From the NCBI RefSeq assembly GCF_024399335.1, contig NZ_CP075339.1, forward strand, positions 372,001 to 436,000: DNA of 64,000 bases. Reading direction: 5' to 3'. This DNA comes from Leucobacter aridicollis. GTDB lineage: Bacteria > Actinomycetota > Actinomycetes > Actinomycetales > Microbacteriaceae. This document shows, piece after piece, positions 1 through 8,291 of this stretch (its first letter is position 1; the number at the start of each line of letters is the position of its first letter). Both the position numbers and the translations under genes were made by a program. Under the pieces are notes generated by a model. It made no database searches. It saw only the letters and a list, made by a program, of their open reading frames with translations, and had not been told where the DNA came from.

Positions 1-410
1 AAGCGGCCCACAATCACGAGGATGAGCGGCAGCAGGAAGTACCCAAGCGCGACGTGGAGGCCGCGGCCGTGCAGGGGAGCCCAGCTGAACACCCACAGCT
101 GCGCCGCGACGAGCAGACCGCAGATCAGGATCGGTACGATGAGGAGCGGCTTTCGCCGCAGTCGTGCCCAAATGTCGGCGATGAGCTGCTGCTGGCGGAA
201 TGCAGCAAGCGTCAGCAGAATCAGCGGCAGCGTGAAGAGGTTTCTGATACCCCACAGGGACTCGGCCGATGCGGGCGCGAGTTTTGGCGTAATGAAGTAG
301 ATTCCGGCAAAGCACAGCGACGAGATGACCGAGACAATGAGCCCACGCTCGGTTGCTGAACGACCCGGGGATGCCCCGCCAGAAAACGACTTAGAGGTCG
401 ATCGCCCCAA
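1..410 (-). CDS. rarD: RarD-like EamA/DMT-family transporter, N-terminal part
   Basis: This is a partial gene; only about 136 N-terminal codons lie in the window and the rest runs off the left edge. The minus strand reads a membrane protein with hydrophobic segments such as GLIVSVISSLCFAGIYFI and LLIVPILICGLLVAAQLWVF, followed by GRGLHVALGYFLLPLILVIVG. That last segment matches the conserved region of RarD (E. coli has LEASLGYFINPLVNIVLG), a drug/metabolite-type permease with ten membrane segments. No ATG is available; a TTG at 410 is the first plausible start and would overlap the upstream acetyltransferase gene by 20 bp. The substrate is not known. Confidence 0.75.
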   Translation of the reverse strand, partial: MGRSTSKSFSGGASPGRSATERGLIVSVISSLCFAGIYFITPKLAPASAESLWGIRNLFTLPLILLTLAAFRQQQLIADIWARLRRKPLLIVPILICGLLVAAQLWVFSWAPLHGRGLHVALGYFLLPLILVIVGR

Positions 411-843
411 TGACTTCTCCGTAAGGGGTTTCGCCTACGGGTGTGAAGCCGATGTGCAGGAAGAATTCTTCGGGGCCTTCGGCGCCGCGTTCCCAGAGCA
501 CGGTGAGGCGGCCGACCTCGCGACGCCTCGCCTCTTCGATGAGCGCATTGACCGCGAAGGTGCCAACGCCCTGGCCCTGAACGTCAGCTTCGACGTTGAT
601 GCGCCACAGCGCCGCGCGGAACTCCTCCTGCGGCGCGTCTGGGTCGAAATTGCCGTGGATGAACCCGACGACCTTGTCATCGAGCAGTACGACTCGCTGC
701 CACGCGCTGTCCTGCGGGGTGACCGCGGCGGCCGCAGCGTAGGAGACGGGCGTGATGAACTGTTCCTGGCCGGGCTTCAGGCCAAGGGTGTTCACCGCAA
801 CGATTGTCGCTGCAGAGAGTTCTTCTAGTCGCAGTTCACTCAT
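391..843 (-). CDS. GNAT-family N-acetyltransferase
   Basis: A 150-residue protein the size of a single GNAT domain. The acetyl-CoA pyrophosphate-binding loop is visible as VQGQGVGTFAVNALIEEA (the R/QxxGxG/A motif, about residues 88-105), preceded by the beta strand AALWRINVEADV and followed by the C-terminal LHIGFTPVGETPYGEV, which is typical of small-molecule acetyltransferases. It starts at ATG 843 and lies 40 bp downstream of the ROK kinase gene, so it may be the tail of the sugar operon. The substrate cannot be told from sequence; amino sugars or polyamines are possibilities only. Confidence 0.8.
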   Translation of the reverse strand: MSELRLEELSAATIVAVNTLGLKPGQEQFITPVSYAAAAAVTPQDSAWQRVVLLDDKVVGFIHGNFDPDAPQEEFRAALWRINVEADVQGQGVGTFAVNALIEEARRREVGRLTVLWERGAEGPEEFFLHIGFTPVGETPYGEVIGAIDL

Positions 844-883
844 ACCAACAGGCTACCCTGCGAACCCGTCTGCGCAACTGTGA

Positions 884-1792
884 CTAATCATTTACTGCAA
901 TTGCTGCGCCGATTGCCGCCGCTGGGGAATCCTCGGGGAGTACCTGCAGGCGCTCTGGGAACCGCAGCGCCGCAATAAATTCGGAGGCCGCGGCCCACTC
1001 GCTCAGCTGTGCGCGAATCCCATCGAACAACGGCGCACCCAGGAGGCGGAGGCCGCCGCCGACGACGAACGCGCCTGGGTTGACTGTCAGCCCGAGCACG
1101 CGGATCGTCTGCGCTGCGCCCTCAATGAGGTAGGCAAGGGCTTGCTGTGCGTCAGCGTCACCCGCAGCGACGGCTGCGTTGAGCGTGCGGCCGGGGTGCT
1201 CGCCTCCCGCAGGCCAGTACGCCTTTAACGCCGAACCACTTGCGACGGTCTCCAGGCATCCGAGCTGCCCGCAGGGGCACGCGCGCATGCGCGGGTCGAC
1301 GGCGAGGTGACCGATCTCGCCGGCGTAGCCGTCCGCGCCGCGAACCGGCACGCCATCGACTGTGACGCCGGCCGCAAGCCCGGTTCCCAGGTTCAGATAG
1401 GCGACGGTGCCGTCGAGCCGCATGATTGCTGCAGCGCCGATCGCGGCGGCTGTCACATCGTTGTCGACCGATACTGGCATGTTGACGATGCGCGAGAGTT
1501 CGGGGCCCAGCGCGAGCGACGAGAGGCCCATGTTGTACGCGTTGCGCACAGTTCCAGTGGCGCGATCGACCTGGCCGGGGATCCCGATCCCGACACCGGC
1601 GAACTCTGTTCGCGAGATCCCAGAATCGCCGACGAGGCTGGCGACGATGTCACCACTCGCCTGGAGCACGCCTAAGGGCCCGGGGACCGTGGGAACGAGG
1701 GCGCGGGCGACGATCTCGCCAGCAGGATCGAGCGCGATGCCCTCGATCTTCGTGCCGCCGATGTCGAGGCCGATGCGCGGAGCGGGTGTCAT
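884..1792 (-). CDS. ROK-family sugar kinase (glucokinase/N-acetylhexosamine kinase type)
   Basis: A 302-residue cytoplasmic ATP-dependent sugar kinase. It shows the N-terminal phosphate-binding motif GLDIGGTKIEG (residues 8-18), the catalytic Asp in VDNDVTAAA (D112), GYAGEIGHL (155-163) and the ROK zinc-binding motif CPCGQLGCLE (172-181). No helix-turn-helix is present, so it is an enzyme and not a regulator. Its ATG overlaps the stop codon of the upstream hexosaminidase gene (ATGA), so the two are translationally coupled. Next to a NagZ-type enzyme, phosphorylation of a released N-acetylhexosamine is the most likely job (inference); glucose is an alternative. Confidence 0.85.
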   Translation of the reverse strand: MTPAPRIGLDIGGTKIEGIALDPAGEIVARALVPTVPGPLGVLQASGDIVASLVGDSGISRTEFAGVGIGIPGQVDRATGTVRNAYNMGLSSLALGPELSRIVNMPVSVDNDVTAAAIGAAAIMRLDGTVAYLNLGTGLAAGVTVDGVPVRGADGYAGEIGHLAVDPRMRACPCGQLGCLETVASGSALKAYWPAGGEHPGRTLNAAVAAGDADAQQALAYLIEGAAQTIRVLGLTVNPGAFVVGGGLRLLGAPLFDGIRAQLSEWAAASEFIAALRFPERLQVLPEDSPAAAIGAAIAVND

Positions 1793-3297
1793 GAGGGGGT
1801 GCTTTCGAGAAGATCAATCAGCGCCGCGCCGACAAGTGCGGAGGAGCCATACGTTGCAAGTTCAGCGTAGTGCGTCGAGTCCTCACTGGGCGCGGGGGCC
1901 GCTGGCCAGCCCATTTCCACGACGAGCACCGGGGTACCGACTGCACGAAGCGCCTCAATCCGCGCAAGCACTTCGGCCGCACGATGCAGCTCGCGGCCGA
2001 TGACGATCACGCCATCGCTTGGGTACGCCTCGCTCGGGTCGAACTGCGCGCGCGCACCGAACGCCGCCGCTGCGGCTGCCTGGCCGGGAAATGGCGTCTC
2101 CGCGGCCGCGAAAGGCCCCCACGGCGCGAAGCCGACAGCCATGTTCGCTTCGGAATTAACGCGCAGCACGGCTGCACTCGGGTGCTCGCGCGCCCAGCGC
2201 CCAGCTGCGTCAGCGCCGTCGAAGGACGCGGCGACGCGTTTTAGTTCGGCTTCGGTGATTGCCTCGCGTGGTTCGCCGCCGTCGGGTGAGCCCGCGGTAG
2301 CGCTCGCTAGCGGTCCCGCCGTCGCACCGAGCGTGCGCACGCGGTGCGCGGCGTCGGCGATCCTGTCGGCACCGAGCCTGCCTTCCGCGACCGCCGCTGC
2401 GACGTGCGTCACGATCTCGGTCAGCTGCTCGTGAGTCGTATCGACACCGACGCAGAGCAGGTCGCAGCCGGCGGTGAGCGCGCGCACGGCTGCCTCGGGG
2501 ATGCCGATCTCGCCGCTTGCTCCCTGCATGTCGAGCGCGTCAGAGACGATGACGCCCGTAAAGCCGAGCTCGCCGCGGAGCAGATCCTGCAGGATCAGCG
2601 AGCTGAACGTCGCGGGCACGGCGCTGTCGAGCGCAGTGAGCACAATGTGTGACGTCATCACGCTGCGGGCGCCGGCGGCGAACGCGGCGCCGAACGGCGG
2701 CAGATCACGCTCGCCGAGGAGCTCACGCGATGCGGTGACAGTCGGAAGCTCGTGGTGTGAGTCCTGCCCCGTGTCGCCGTGGCCAGGGAAGTGTTTCGGG
2801 CAGGCGACCGCGCCCTCACCCTCGAGACCGCGCACCCACGCCGCCACGTGGCGGGAGGCGAGTTCGGGCGTCGGACCGAAGCTTCGTGTCCCGATCACTG
2901 GGTTCAACGGGTTGCTGTTCACGTCGGCGACAGGCCCGAGCGCCAGATTGAAACCCGCGCTCAAGATCTCGCGGGCGACACGTCGGCCGATCTCCTCTGA
3001 ATACGCCTCGTCGTTGACGCGGCCGAGCACGGCCGCACCTGGGTACGGCGATCCTTCGAGGTAGCTCAGCCGGGTCACCTCGCCGCCCTCTTCGTCGATC
3101 GCGAGGAGGGCGTGTGGCGCGAGCTCGCGAAGCGCGAGTCCGAGCGAGCGCAGCTGCTCGCGGTCGCGCACGTTGTTGCCGTAGACGCACGCCGACGCAA
3201 GGCCCGCGTCGAATGCCTCCGAGAGCCAGGCGGGCGGCTCGAAGCCGACAAAGCCGGGCATAAGCGTCGCGAGGATGTCGCGTTCGAGCTCGCTCAT
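1789..3297 (-). CDS. nagZ: Glycoside hydrolase family 3 beta-N-acetylhexosaminidase (NagZ type)
   Basis: A 502-residue GH3 enzyme. The NagZ signature KHFPGHGDTGQDSHHELP (residues 168-185) carries the His/Asp pair that acts as general acid/base, and VIVSDALDMQGA (249-260) carries the nucleophile Asp253. These residues are typical of enzymes that release beta-linked GlcNAc from muropeptides or chitin-like oligosaccharides. There is no signal peptide, so it probably acts in the cytoplasm on imported sugars. The start chosen is ATG 3297, which overlaps the permease stop (ATGA); a longer reading frame to 3408 runs through permease code and is not supported. The protein is longer than Gram-negative NagZ (about 340 residues) because of an additional C-terminal domain, as in many Gram-positive forms. 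Confidence 0.9.
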   Translation of the reverse strand: MSELERDILATLMPGFVGFEPPAWLSEAFDAGLASACVYGNNVRDREQLRSLGLALRELAPHALLAIDEEGGEVTRLSYLEGSPYPGAAVLGRVNDEAYSEEIGRRVAREILSAGFNLALGPVADVNSNPLNPVIGTRSFGPTPELASRHVAAWVRGLEGEGAVACPKHFPGHGDTGQDSHHELPTVTASRELLGERDLPPFGAAFAAGARSVMTSHIVLTALDSAVPATFSSLILQDLLRGELGFTGVIVSDALDMQGASGEIGIPEAAVRALTAGCDLLCVGVDTTHEQLTEIVTHVAAAVAEGRLGADRIADAAHRVRTLGATAGPLASATAGSPDGGEPREAITEAELKRVAASFDGADAAGRWAREHPSAAVLRVNSEANMAVGFAPWGPFAAAETPFPGQAAAAAAFGARAQFDPSEAYPSDGVIVIGRELHRAAEVLARIEALRAVGTPVLVVEMGWPAAPAPSEDSTHYAELATYGSSALVGAALIDLLESTPS

Positions 3298-4214
3298 CCC
3301 TTCACCGCCCCGCTCACGAGACCGCTCGTCATGCGGCCCTGCACAAACATGAAGAAGATGATGACTGGCACGGCGACGAGCGTCGACGCGGCCATGACCT
3401 GGCCCCAATCGATCGCTGTGCTCGCCGACTGCTGGATGAAGCCGCGCAGCCAGAGCGGCAGCGTCTTGTTGTCTGCGTCAAGCAGCACGAGGGCGACAGT
3501 GAACTCGTTCCAGGCCTGCAAGAAGGCGTAGATGCCGCTCGCGACGAGGCCAGGCGCGAGCAGCGGGAACGTGATGCGCAGGAACGCCTGGGTGCGGCTC
3601 AGGCCATCGACCATCGCGGCCTCCTCGAGGTCCGCTGGGATGCCAGCGACGAAGCCGCGGAGCATCCAGATCGTGAACGGCACGACGGCCGCGATATAGA
3701 TGATGCTCACGCCGATGATCGAGTTGAGCAGCCCGAGGCCAGCCATGAGCTTGTACTGGGCGATGAACATGCCCTCTGCTGGCAGCATCTGGATGAACAG
3801 CACGGCGAGCACAAAACTGCGGCGGCCCTTGAACCTGAAGCGGCTGATCGCGAGCGCGGCGAGGAACGCGAAGATGAGGCACACGACGACAACGATCGCC
3901 GCGATCGACACGCTGATGCCGAGGGCTTTGAAGAATGAACCGTCAGCGATGACTGCCTGGAAGTTCTTGAGGGAGCCGCCGAACGGGAGGAGCGTCGGCC
4001 TCGTCTTCTCGAGGACGACATTCGGCAGCAAAGCCGAGTTCACCATCCAGTAGACGGGGAACGCCCAGACAACGGCGAGCAGGACGCCGACGACGTTGAG
4101 CACGATTCGCCACGGTTTGCCTGTGCGAAGGCGGCCGCGCGCGGAGACGATCTCGACGGGGGCCGTCATCGTGGTGGTTCGGGGTGCGGAACCCGCGAGT
4201 GAGGCCTGGCTCAT
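3294..4214 (-). CDS. Sugar ABC transporter permease, MalG/CUT1 type
   Basis: A 306-residue inner-membrane permease with about six hydrophobic segments. The EAA loop that contacts the ATPase is visible as EEAAMVDGLSRTQAFLRITF with the following PLLAPG. It ends with the usual MalG-like FVQGRMTSGLVSGAVKG. It overlaps the partner permease upstream and nagZ downstream by 4 bp each (ATGA), so the three are translated as a block. No ATPase gene lies in the operon; the MsmK-type ATPase at 13069-14136 is the likely partner. Confidence 0.92.
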   Translation of the reverse strand: MSQASLAGSAPRTTTMTAPVEIVSARGRLRTGKPWRIVLNVVGVLLAVVWAFPVYWMVNSALLPNVVLEKTRPTLLPFGGSLKNFQAVIADGSFFKALGISVSIAAIVVVVCLIFAFLAALAISRFRFKGRRSFVLAVLFIQMLPAEGMFIAQYKLMAGLGLLNSIIGVSIIYIAAVVPFTIWMLRGFVAGIPADLEEAAMVDGLSRTQAFLRITFPLLAPGLVASGIYAFLQAWNEFTVALVLLDADNKTLPLWLRGFIQQSASTAIDWGQVMAASTLVAVPVIIFFMFVQGRMTSGLVSGAVKG

Positions 4215-5185
4215 GACTCGTCGTCCTCCTTGATGAGATTACGGACGTACGCCCAGCTCAGCGCGATTGTGAGCAGCAGCACGAAGATTGACATGGCGCT
4301 AGCCATTGCGAAGTCTGAGGAGCCAACGCCGAGCTGGTAGATGTAGGTGCCGAGCACGTCGGTCTTTGACGCGATCGAGCCGCGGTCCTGCAGCAGCTTG
4401 ATCTGCGTGAAGACGCGAAGGTCCCAGATGATCTGCAGCAGCATGACGATGCCGAGGATCGGCTTGATGATCGGCACGATGATGAGGCGGAGGCGCTGCC
4501 ATGGGCTCGCGCCGTCCATCTGCGCGGCCTCGAGCACCTCACCCGGAACCTGGGTGAGCCCAGCGTAGACCGAGAACGCGACGAATGGCACGCTCATCCA
4601 GACGACGATGATGAGGGCGACAGCGAAGAAGCTGAGGGGCTCCTGCAGCCAGTTGTGGCCGTTGAAGGGGAGCCCGAGGTTTGTGAGCAGCCAGTTGACG
4701 AGGCCGCGGCGCCAGTCAAAGATCCAGTTCCAGATTGTCATTGCTGCGACCACTGGCGTTGCCCAGGCGAGCAACAGAGCAATCTGCAACGTGAGGCGAA
4801 CGCTCTTGGAAGTCGCCTGCATGAGCAGCGCGAGGCCGATGCCGACGACCATCGTCACCGTGGCAGCGGCGAGGCAGAACAGCACGGAGCGCAGCACCAC
4901 GAACCACGTTGTCGGGTTGCTGAAGAGCGTTGCGTAGTTCTCGAACCAGACCCACTCGGGCGGTGCACCGAACTGCTGGGCGAGCCCGAACTGCTGCATC
5001 GAGGTGATGAGCTGCCAGATCACGGGGTACGCCATCGCGAGGAGCACGATGATGCTTGCTGGCAGCAGCAGCATGTAGGGGGCGAGGCGGCGGCGGGGCT
5101 TCCGGGGGGCTGGGGCCGTGTGATCCGACGCGGCGGTGCTCTCGCGTGTTCCCGTGCCGACCGGTGGAGCTGTGTCGACGCTCAT
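4211..5185 (-). CDS. Sugar ABC transporter permease, MalF/CUT1 type
   Basis: A 324-residue permease with a cytoplasmic N-terminal tail (rich in Pro and Arg up to about residue 35) and six predicted membrane spans. The EAA motif reads EAAQMDGASPWQRLRLIIVP. It pairs with the MalG-type protein encoded immediately downstream with ATGA overlap. Together with the binding protein at 5259-6608 it would import an oligosaccharide or amino sugar; the neighbouring NagZ and ROK kinase suggest GlcNAc-containing sugars (inference). Confidence 0.92.
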   Translation of the reverse strand: MSVDTAPPVGTGTRESTAASDHTAPAPRKPRRRLAPYMLLLPASIIVLLAMAYPVIWQLITSMQQFGLAQQFGAPPEWVWFENYATLFSNPTTWFVVLRSVLFCLAAATVTMVVGIGLALLMQATSKSVRLTLQIALLLAWATPVVAAMTIWNWIFDWRRGLVNWLLTNLGLPFNGHNWLQEPLSFFAVALIIVVWMSVPFVAFSVYAGLTQVPGEVLEAAQMDGASPWQRLRLIIVPIIKPILGIVMLLQIIWDLRVFTQIKLLQDRGSIASKTDVLGTYIYQLGVGSSDFAMASAMSIFVLLLTIALSWAYVRNLIKEDDES

Positions 5186-5219
5186 CGCGGTTCTCCTTGA
5201 AACGTTTGGGGGTGTGGAC

Positions 5220-5248
5220 GGGGGCCCGCAGCTGTCGTGCGGGCCCCC
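5220..5248. terminator. Strong hairpin between binding-protein and permease genes
   Basis: Arms 5220-5230 (GGGGGCCCGCA) and 5238-5248 pair perfectly over 11 bp around a 7-nt loop. It sits just after the binding-protein stop codon and before the permease start. There is no T-run, so partial termination or 3'-end protection that makes the binding protein more abundant than the permeases is the likely role, a common design in such operons. Confidence 0.7.
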
Positions 5249-5258
5249 GGTGCCGACG

Positions 5259-6608
5259 TTACTTCTGGTTGAGCAGTGCGTCGAGCTGTGCGTTGGTGTC
5301 CTGAGCGAGCTGCTTCAGGTCCTTCGCGTCGCGGATCTTGGAGAAGAACTCCTCCATGATGTTCTTCGACTCGATTGCAGCCCAGCCGGGTGCGGCGGGG
5401 GTGAGCTTCGAGTTCGACGCCGACTCGATGAGCGCCTTCGCGAACTGGTCTGAACCGAGCGAATCAGCGAAGTCCGAGTTCGCCGGGCCGAGGCCCTTCT
5501 CGCCGAGCATCGTCTGGTACTCCTCGGAGTAGATGATGCGCATGAGATCCTTGGCGAGCTCAGGGTTCTGAGTCTTCGCCGAGATGCCGATGTTCGAGCC
5601 GCCTGCGAAGACGGGGGCAGGCTTGCCGTCGTTGCCCGGCAGTACGAGGGTCGCGAACGTATCGTCGTTCCACTCGCGTGCGGGCTCGCCCTTATCGTTG
5701 GTGACGAGGTCGCCGATCGACCAGTGTGCCCAGCCCGGAGCCATGATTGTGGCCGCCGCGAGCGAGAGGTCCTCGGTCACGTTGCCGTCCTCATCCTTCA
5801 CCTGGTCGGAGTCGTTGAGGTACTGGTACTGGTTCGCGTCCTTCATGTCGTTCGGAGCGTTCGACGCGTTGTTGTAGAGATCCTGCAGCTGCTCGAGGCC
5901 CTTGAGTGCCTCGGGCGAATCGAGGGTCGCAACCCACTTGCCGTCCTTGAACTCTGCGATCTCGCCGCCGTTCGCGAAGATCCACGAGATGCCGTCGCGC
6001 CAATCCTGGCCGCCGAGGAAGAAGCCCGAGAAGTTGTCGATGCCCTTCGGGTTTGCCTTGGTGATCGCCTTGACCGACTCGTTGAACTCGTCGAGCGATG
6101 CCGGTGTGATGCTCTGACCTGCGGCATCCCAGACGTCCTTACGGAGGAACGTGTAGCGCGAACCGAAGTAGTAGGGGAGCGTGTAGTTCTTGCCCTCAAC
6201 GGCTCCAACCTCGACGAACGAGGGGAGCAGCTTGTCGCCGCCGAGCTCGTCGTACATGTCGCTGATGTCGAGGAACGCGCCCGCGTTTGTGAATGCCGGC
6301 GATTGGGTGTTGCCAATCTCGGTCACATCGGGGGTGTTCTTCTCGTCGGGAAGCTTCGTGGTGAGGTTCGTGATGATGTCGCCCCAGCCCTGCTCCTGGA
6401 TCTTGAGCGTCGCGCCGGTCTTCTCGTTGAACTCGGTTGCGAGGTACTCGCGAAGCTCGGGCGGGGTGTCACCGCCAATAACCCACATCGTCAGGGTCTT
6501 GTCGCTGTTGTTGCCGCTGTCGCCACCCGACGCAGCCGGGCTGCACCCGGCAAGGACGAGAGTCGAAGCCATAGCCGCTGCTGCGAGGCCAACGAGCTTT
6601 CTCTTCAT
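5259..6608 (-). CDS. Sugar ABC transporter substrate-binding lipoprotein
   Basis: A 449-residue extracellular solute-binding protein (family 1). Starting at ATG 6608 it has a lipoprotein signal peptide, MKRKLVGLAAAAMASTLV with lipobox LAGC and acylated Cys near residue 22, then a Ser/Gly-rich linker and a mature domain beginning TLTMWVIGGDTPPELREYL, typical of CUT1 binding proteins. A GAAAGGA ribosome site precedes the ATG by 9 bp; an upstream in-frame start (6668) would bury the signal sequence and is rejected. It lies 101 bp downstream of the ROK regulator. Confidence 0.92.
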   Translation of the reverse strand: MKRKLVGLAAAAMASTLVLAGCSPAASGGDSGNNSDKTLTMWVIGGDTPPELREYLATEFNEKTGATLKIQEQGWGDIITNLTTKLPDEKNTPDVTEIGNTQSPAFTNAGAFLDISDMYDELGGDKLLPSFVEVGAVEGKNYTLPYYFGSRYTFLRKDVWDAAGQSITPASLDEFNESVKAITKANPKGIDNFSGFFLGGQDWRDGISWIFANGGEIAEFKDGKWVATLDSPEALKGLEQLQDLYNNASNAPNDMKDANQYQYLNDSDQVKDEDGNVTEDLSLAAATIMAPGWAHWSIGDLVTNDKGEPAREWNDDTFATLVLPGNDGKPAPVFAGGSNIGISAKTQNPELAKDLMRIIYSEEYQTMLGEKGLGPANSDFADSLGSDQFAKALIESASNSKLTPAAPGWAAIESKNIMEEFFSKIRDAKDLKQLAQDTNAQLDALLNQK

Positions 6609-6709
6609 TGTTGTGTTCCTTTCGGTGTGCGACTCGGCGGTGGCCGAGACGCGGGTTCGTGTCTTCATCGATACGTGTTGTGTGACTGGGAGTGTGTGTG
6701 GCGTCGGGG

Positions 6710-7900
6710 CTAGCTCACGCCGAGGCGTTCGCGCAGCACGATGGCTGCCGCGCCGCGCAGGATCAGGTCCTCACCTTGGCTACTCGCCCGGATCACGAGC
6801 GTGTCGTGCGAATCGGGCATGGTGCGGCGGGTGAGGATCTCGAATGCGGCGTCGGCGAGGGTGCCGCCGACGAGCTCGGGCGGACCCGAGAGGACGATCT
6901 CGGCGAGGTTGAGCATGCCGATGACTGGGGCGAGCGCGACGCCGAGCCGGTTGCCGGCTTCGCGGAGCACAGCCTCGCGGCCTTCGGGCCCCGCTTCGGC
7001 GAGCGCGCGGGAGAGCGTTGGAACTGAGAGCCAGTGCTCGAGCACCTGCTCGCGTGCGTAGGGTGCGTCAATGCCGAGGTCGGTGCCGACCATGACCTGG
7101 CCGATCTCACCTGAGGCGAACTTGCTGCCAGGCACGCTGCGGCCACCGAGCATGATGCCAGCGCCGACGCCGTAGCCGATTCGTACGAGGGCGAAGTCTT
7201 CACTCGTGTCGCCGAAGCTGTACTCGGCGAGCGCGGCAACGTTTGCGTCGTTGCCGATCGAGGTCGCCAGCCCGGTGCGCTCCATGAGGATGCGCTTGAG
7301 GGGGAGGCCTTCCCAGTCGAAGTTGGGCGCCACGCGCACAACCCCGTCGTCGTCGACAACGCCCGGGGTGCCGACGCCGAGACCGAGGATAGGGATTTCG
7401 CTCGCGTCTCGCAGGGTGAGGGCGAGGTCTACGACGAGTTCGCAGGCTGCGTCGCCGGTGACTGCGTTGCCGGCCGAGTCGAATCGCGGCGCCTCGACGC
7501 GCGCGAGCGTGCGTCCTGCAAGGTCGATAACGGCGCCGCGGAGCAACTTGTCGTCTGAGAGGTCGAGCGCGACGATCGCGTGGGAGCTGCGAGCGAGGTC
7601 GACAAGGATCGCTGGCTTTCCTGGCCTGTGGGACTCCTGCTGACCGAGCTCCTCGATGAGGCCTTCACCTATGAGCTCGGCGACGAGGCCCGAGATCGTG
7701 ACCTTGGTGAGCTGGGTCGTTCGAGCGATGTCTGCGCGGCTGAGCGGGCCAGAGATGTAGAGCGTCTGCAGCACGAGCGTGCGGTTGTGGAGCTTCGTGT
7801 CTCCAGGGGTTGCCTTCGCCGCAACCCTGAGATCGCGGGCCCGGCGTGGGTTCATCGCCCATGCAGTGGCGCCCGCGGGACGCGTCGTTACGTGCTTCAT
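6710..7900 (-). CDS. ROK-family transcriptional regulator of the sugar operon
   Basis: A 396-residue ROK repressor: an N-terminal winged helix (LSRADIARTTQLTKVTISGLV, about residues 40-60) followed by a sugar-kinase-like sensor domain with GLGVGTPGVVDDDG and SIGNDANVAALAEYSFGD. The zinc motif typical of ROK kinases is degenerate, so a regulatory role is clear. The start at ATG 7900 is preferred over the longer frame to 8002, because the interval 7901-7930 contains what looks like the operator and promoter. It is encoded directly upstream of, and in line with, the sugar transporter genes and probably represses itself and them. Confidence 0.88.
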   Translation of the reverse strand: MKHVTTRPAGATAWAMNPRRARDLRVAAKATPGDTKLHNRTLVLQTLYISGPLSRADIARTTQLTKVTISGLVAELIGEGLIEELGQQESHRPGKPAILVDLARSSHAIVALDLSDDKLLRGAVIDLAGRTLARVEAPRFDSAGNAVTGDAACELVVDLALTLRDASEIPILGLGVGTPGVVDDDGVVRVAPNFDWEGLPLKRILMERTGLATSIGNDANVAALAEYSFGDTSEDFALVRIGYGVGAGIMLGGRSVPGSKFASGEIGQVMVGTDLGIDAPYAREQVLEHWLSVPTLSRALAEAGPEGREAVLREAGNRLGVALAPVIGMLNLAEIVLSGPPELVGGTLADAAFEILTRRTMPDSHDTLVIRASSQGEDLILRGAAAIVLRERLGVS

Positions 7901-7905
7901 ATTGG

Positions 7906-7926
7906 TTAGTAAAGCTAATGAACTAA
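7906..7926. promoter_or_regulatory. Probable ROK operator, TTAGT-N11-ACTAA
   Basis: An inverted repeat TTAGT (7906-7910) and ACTAA (7922-7926) separated by 11 bp lies 6-26 bp upstream of the ROK regulator start, in a locally AT-rich island. Half-sites of the TTAGT type are known for ROK/XylR repressors. A second inner repeat, TTAG-TAAAG-CTAA, overlaps it. Autoregulation is inferred. Confidence 0.55.
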
Positions 7927-8291
7927 ATAAACGCAAGTCAAGCGGCAAAGTTTTTTTGACGCCACAACGCGAGCGGCGCCCGCGGCACGCGTTTTTGGCC
8001 AAGTGAACAGGAAGTTACCCCGGGGCCCGGCTGGCCAGCATGTATAGACAACTTTGGTGATGGCCGCGAGCGTCCTGGCGTGTGGACTGGCGTGTGCGCT
8101 GTCCGCCCGCGGCGTGTGCGGCCCCCGAGTCGAGTCCGTGCGAGCAATGTTGCCGTCACATGACTTTTGGGTAACGGGTCTGGCGGGCCGCATTTGGCGC
8201 TGCCTAGGCTGCGAGAAGGGCACAGTCAGGGGTAACTGACGTGTGCCCTGCCAATGCCACACGCCACACACAATCGAGGAGTGCAGTACGC
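7927..8291. other. Divergent intergenic region between the ROK regulator and the giant nuclease gene
   Basis: This roughly 365-bp gap holds no convincing gene. It must carry the promoters of the two divergent genes. A near-palindromic TGTATAGACA lies at about 8040-8050, and a GAGGAG ribosome site at about 8275 serves the nuclease gene. Nothing else was identified. Confidence 0.5.

Noticed and set aside
8040-8052. TGTATAGACA as a DasR/NagR-type site
   Set aside because: Only a single imperfect match, without a GntR-family gene in the window; too weak to list as an operator.
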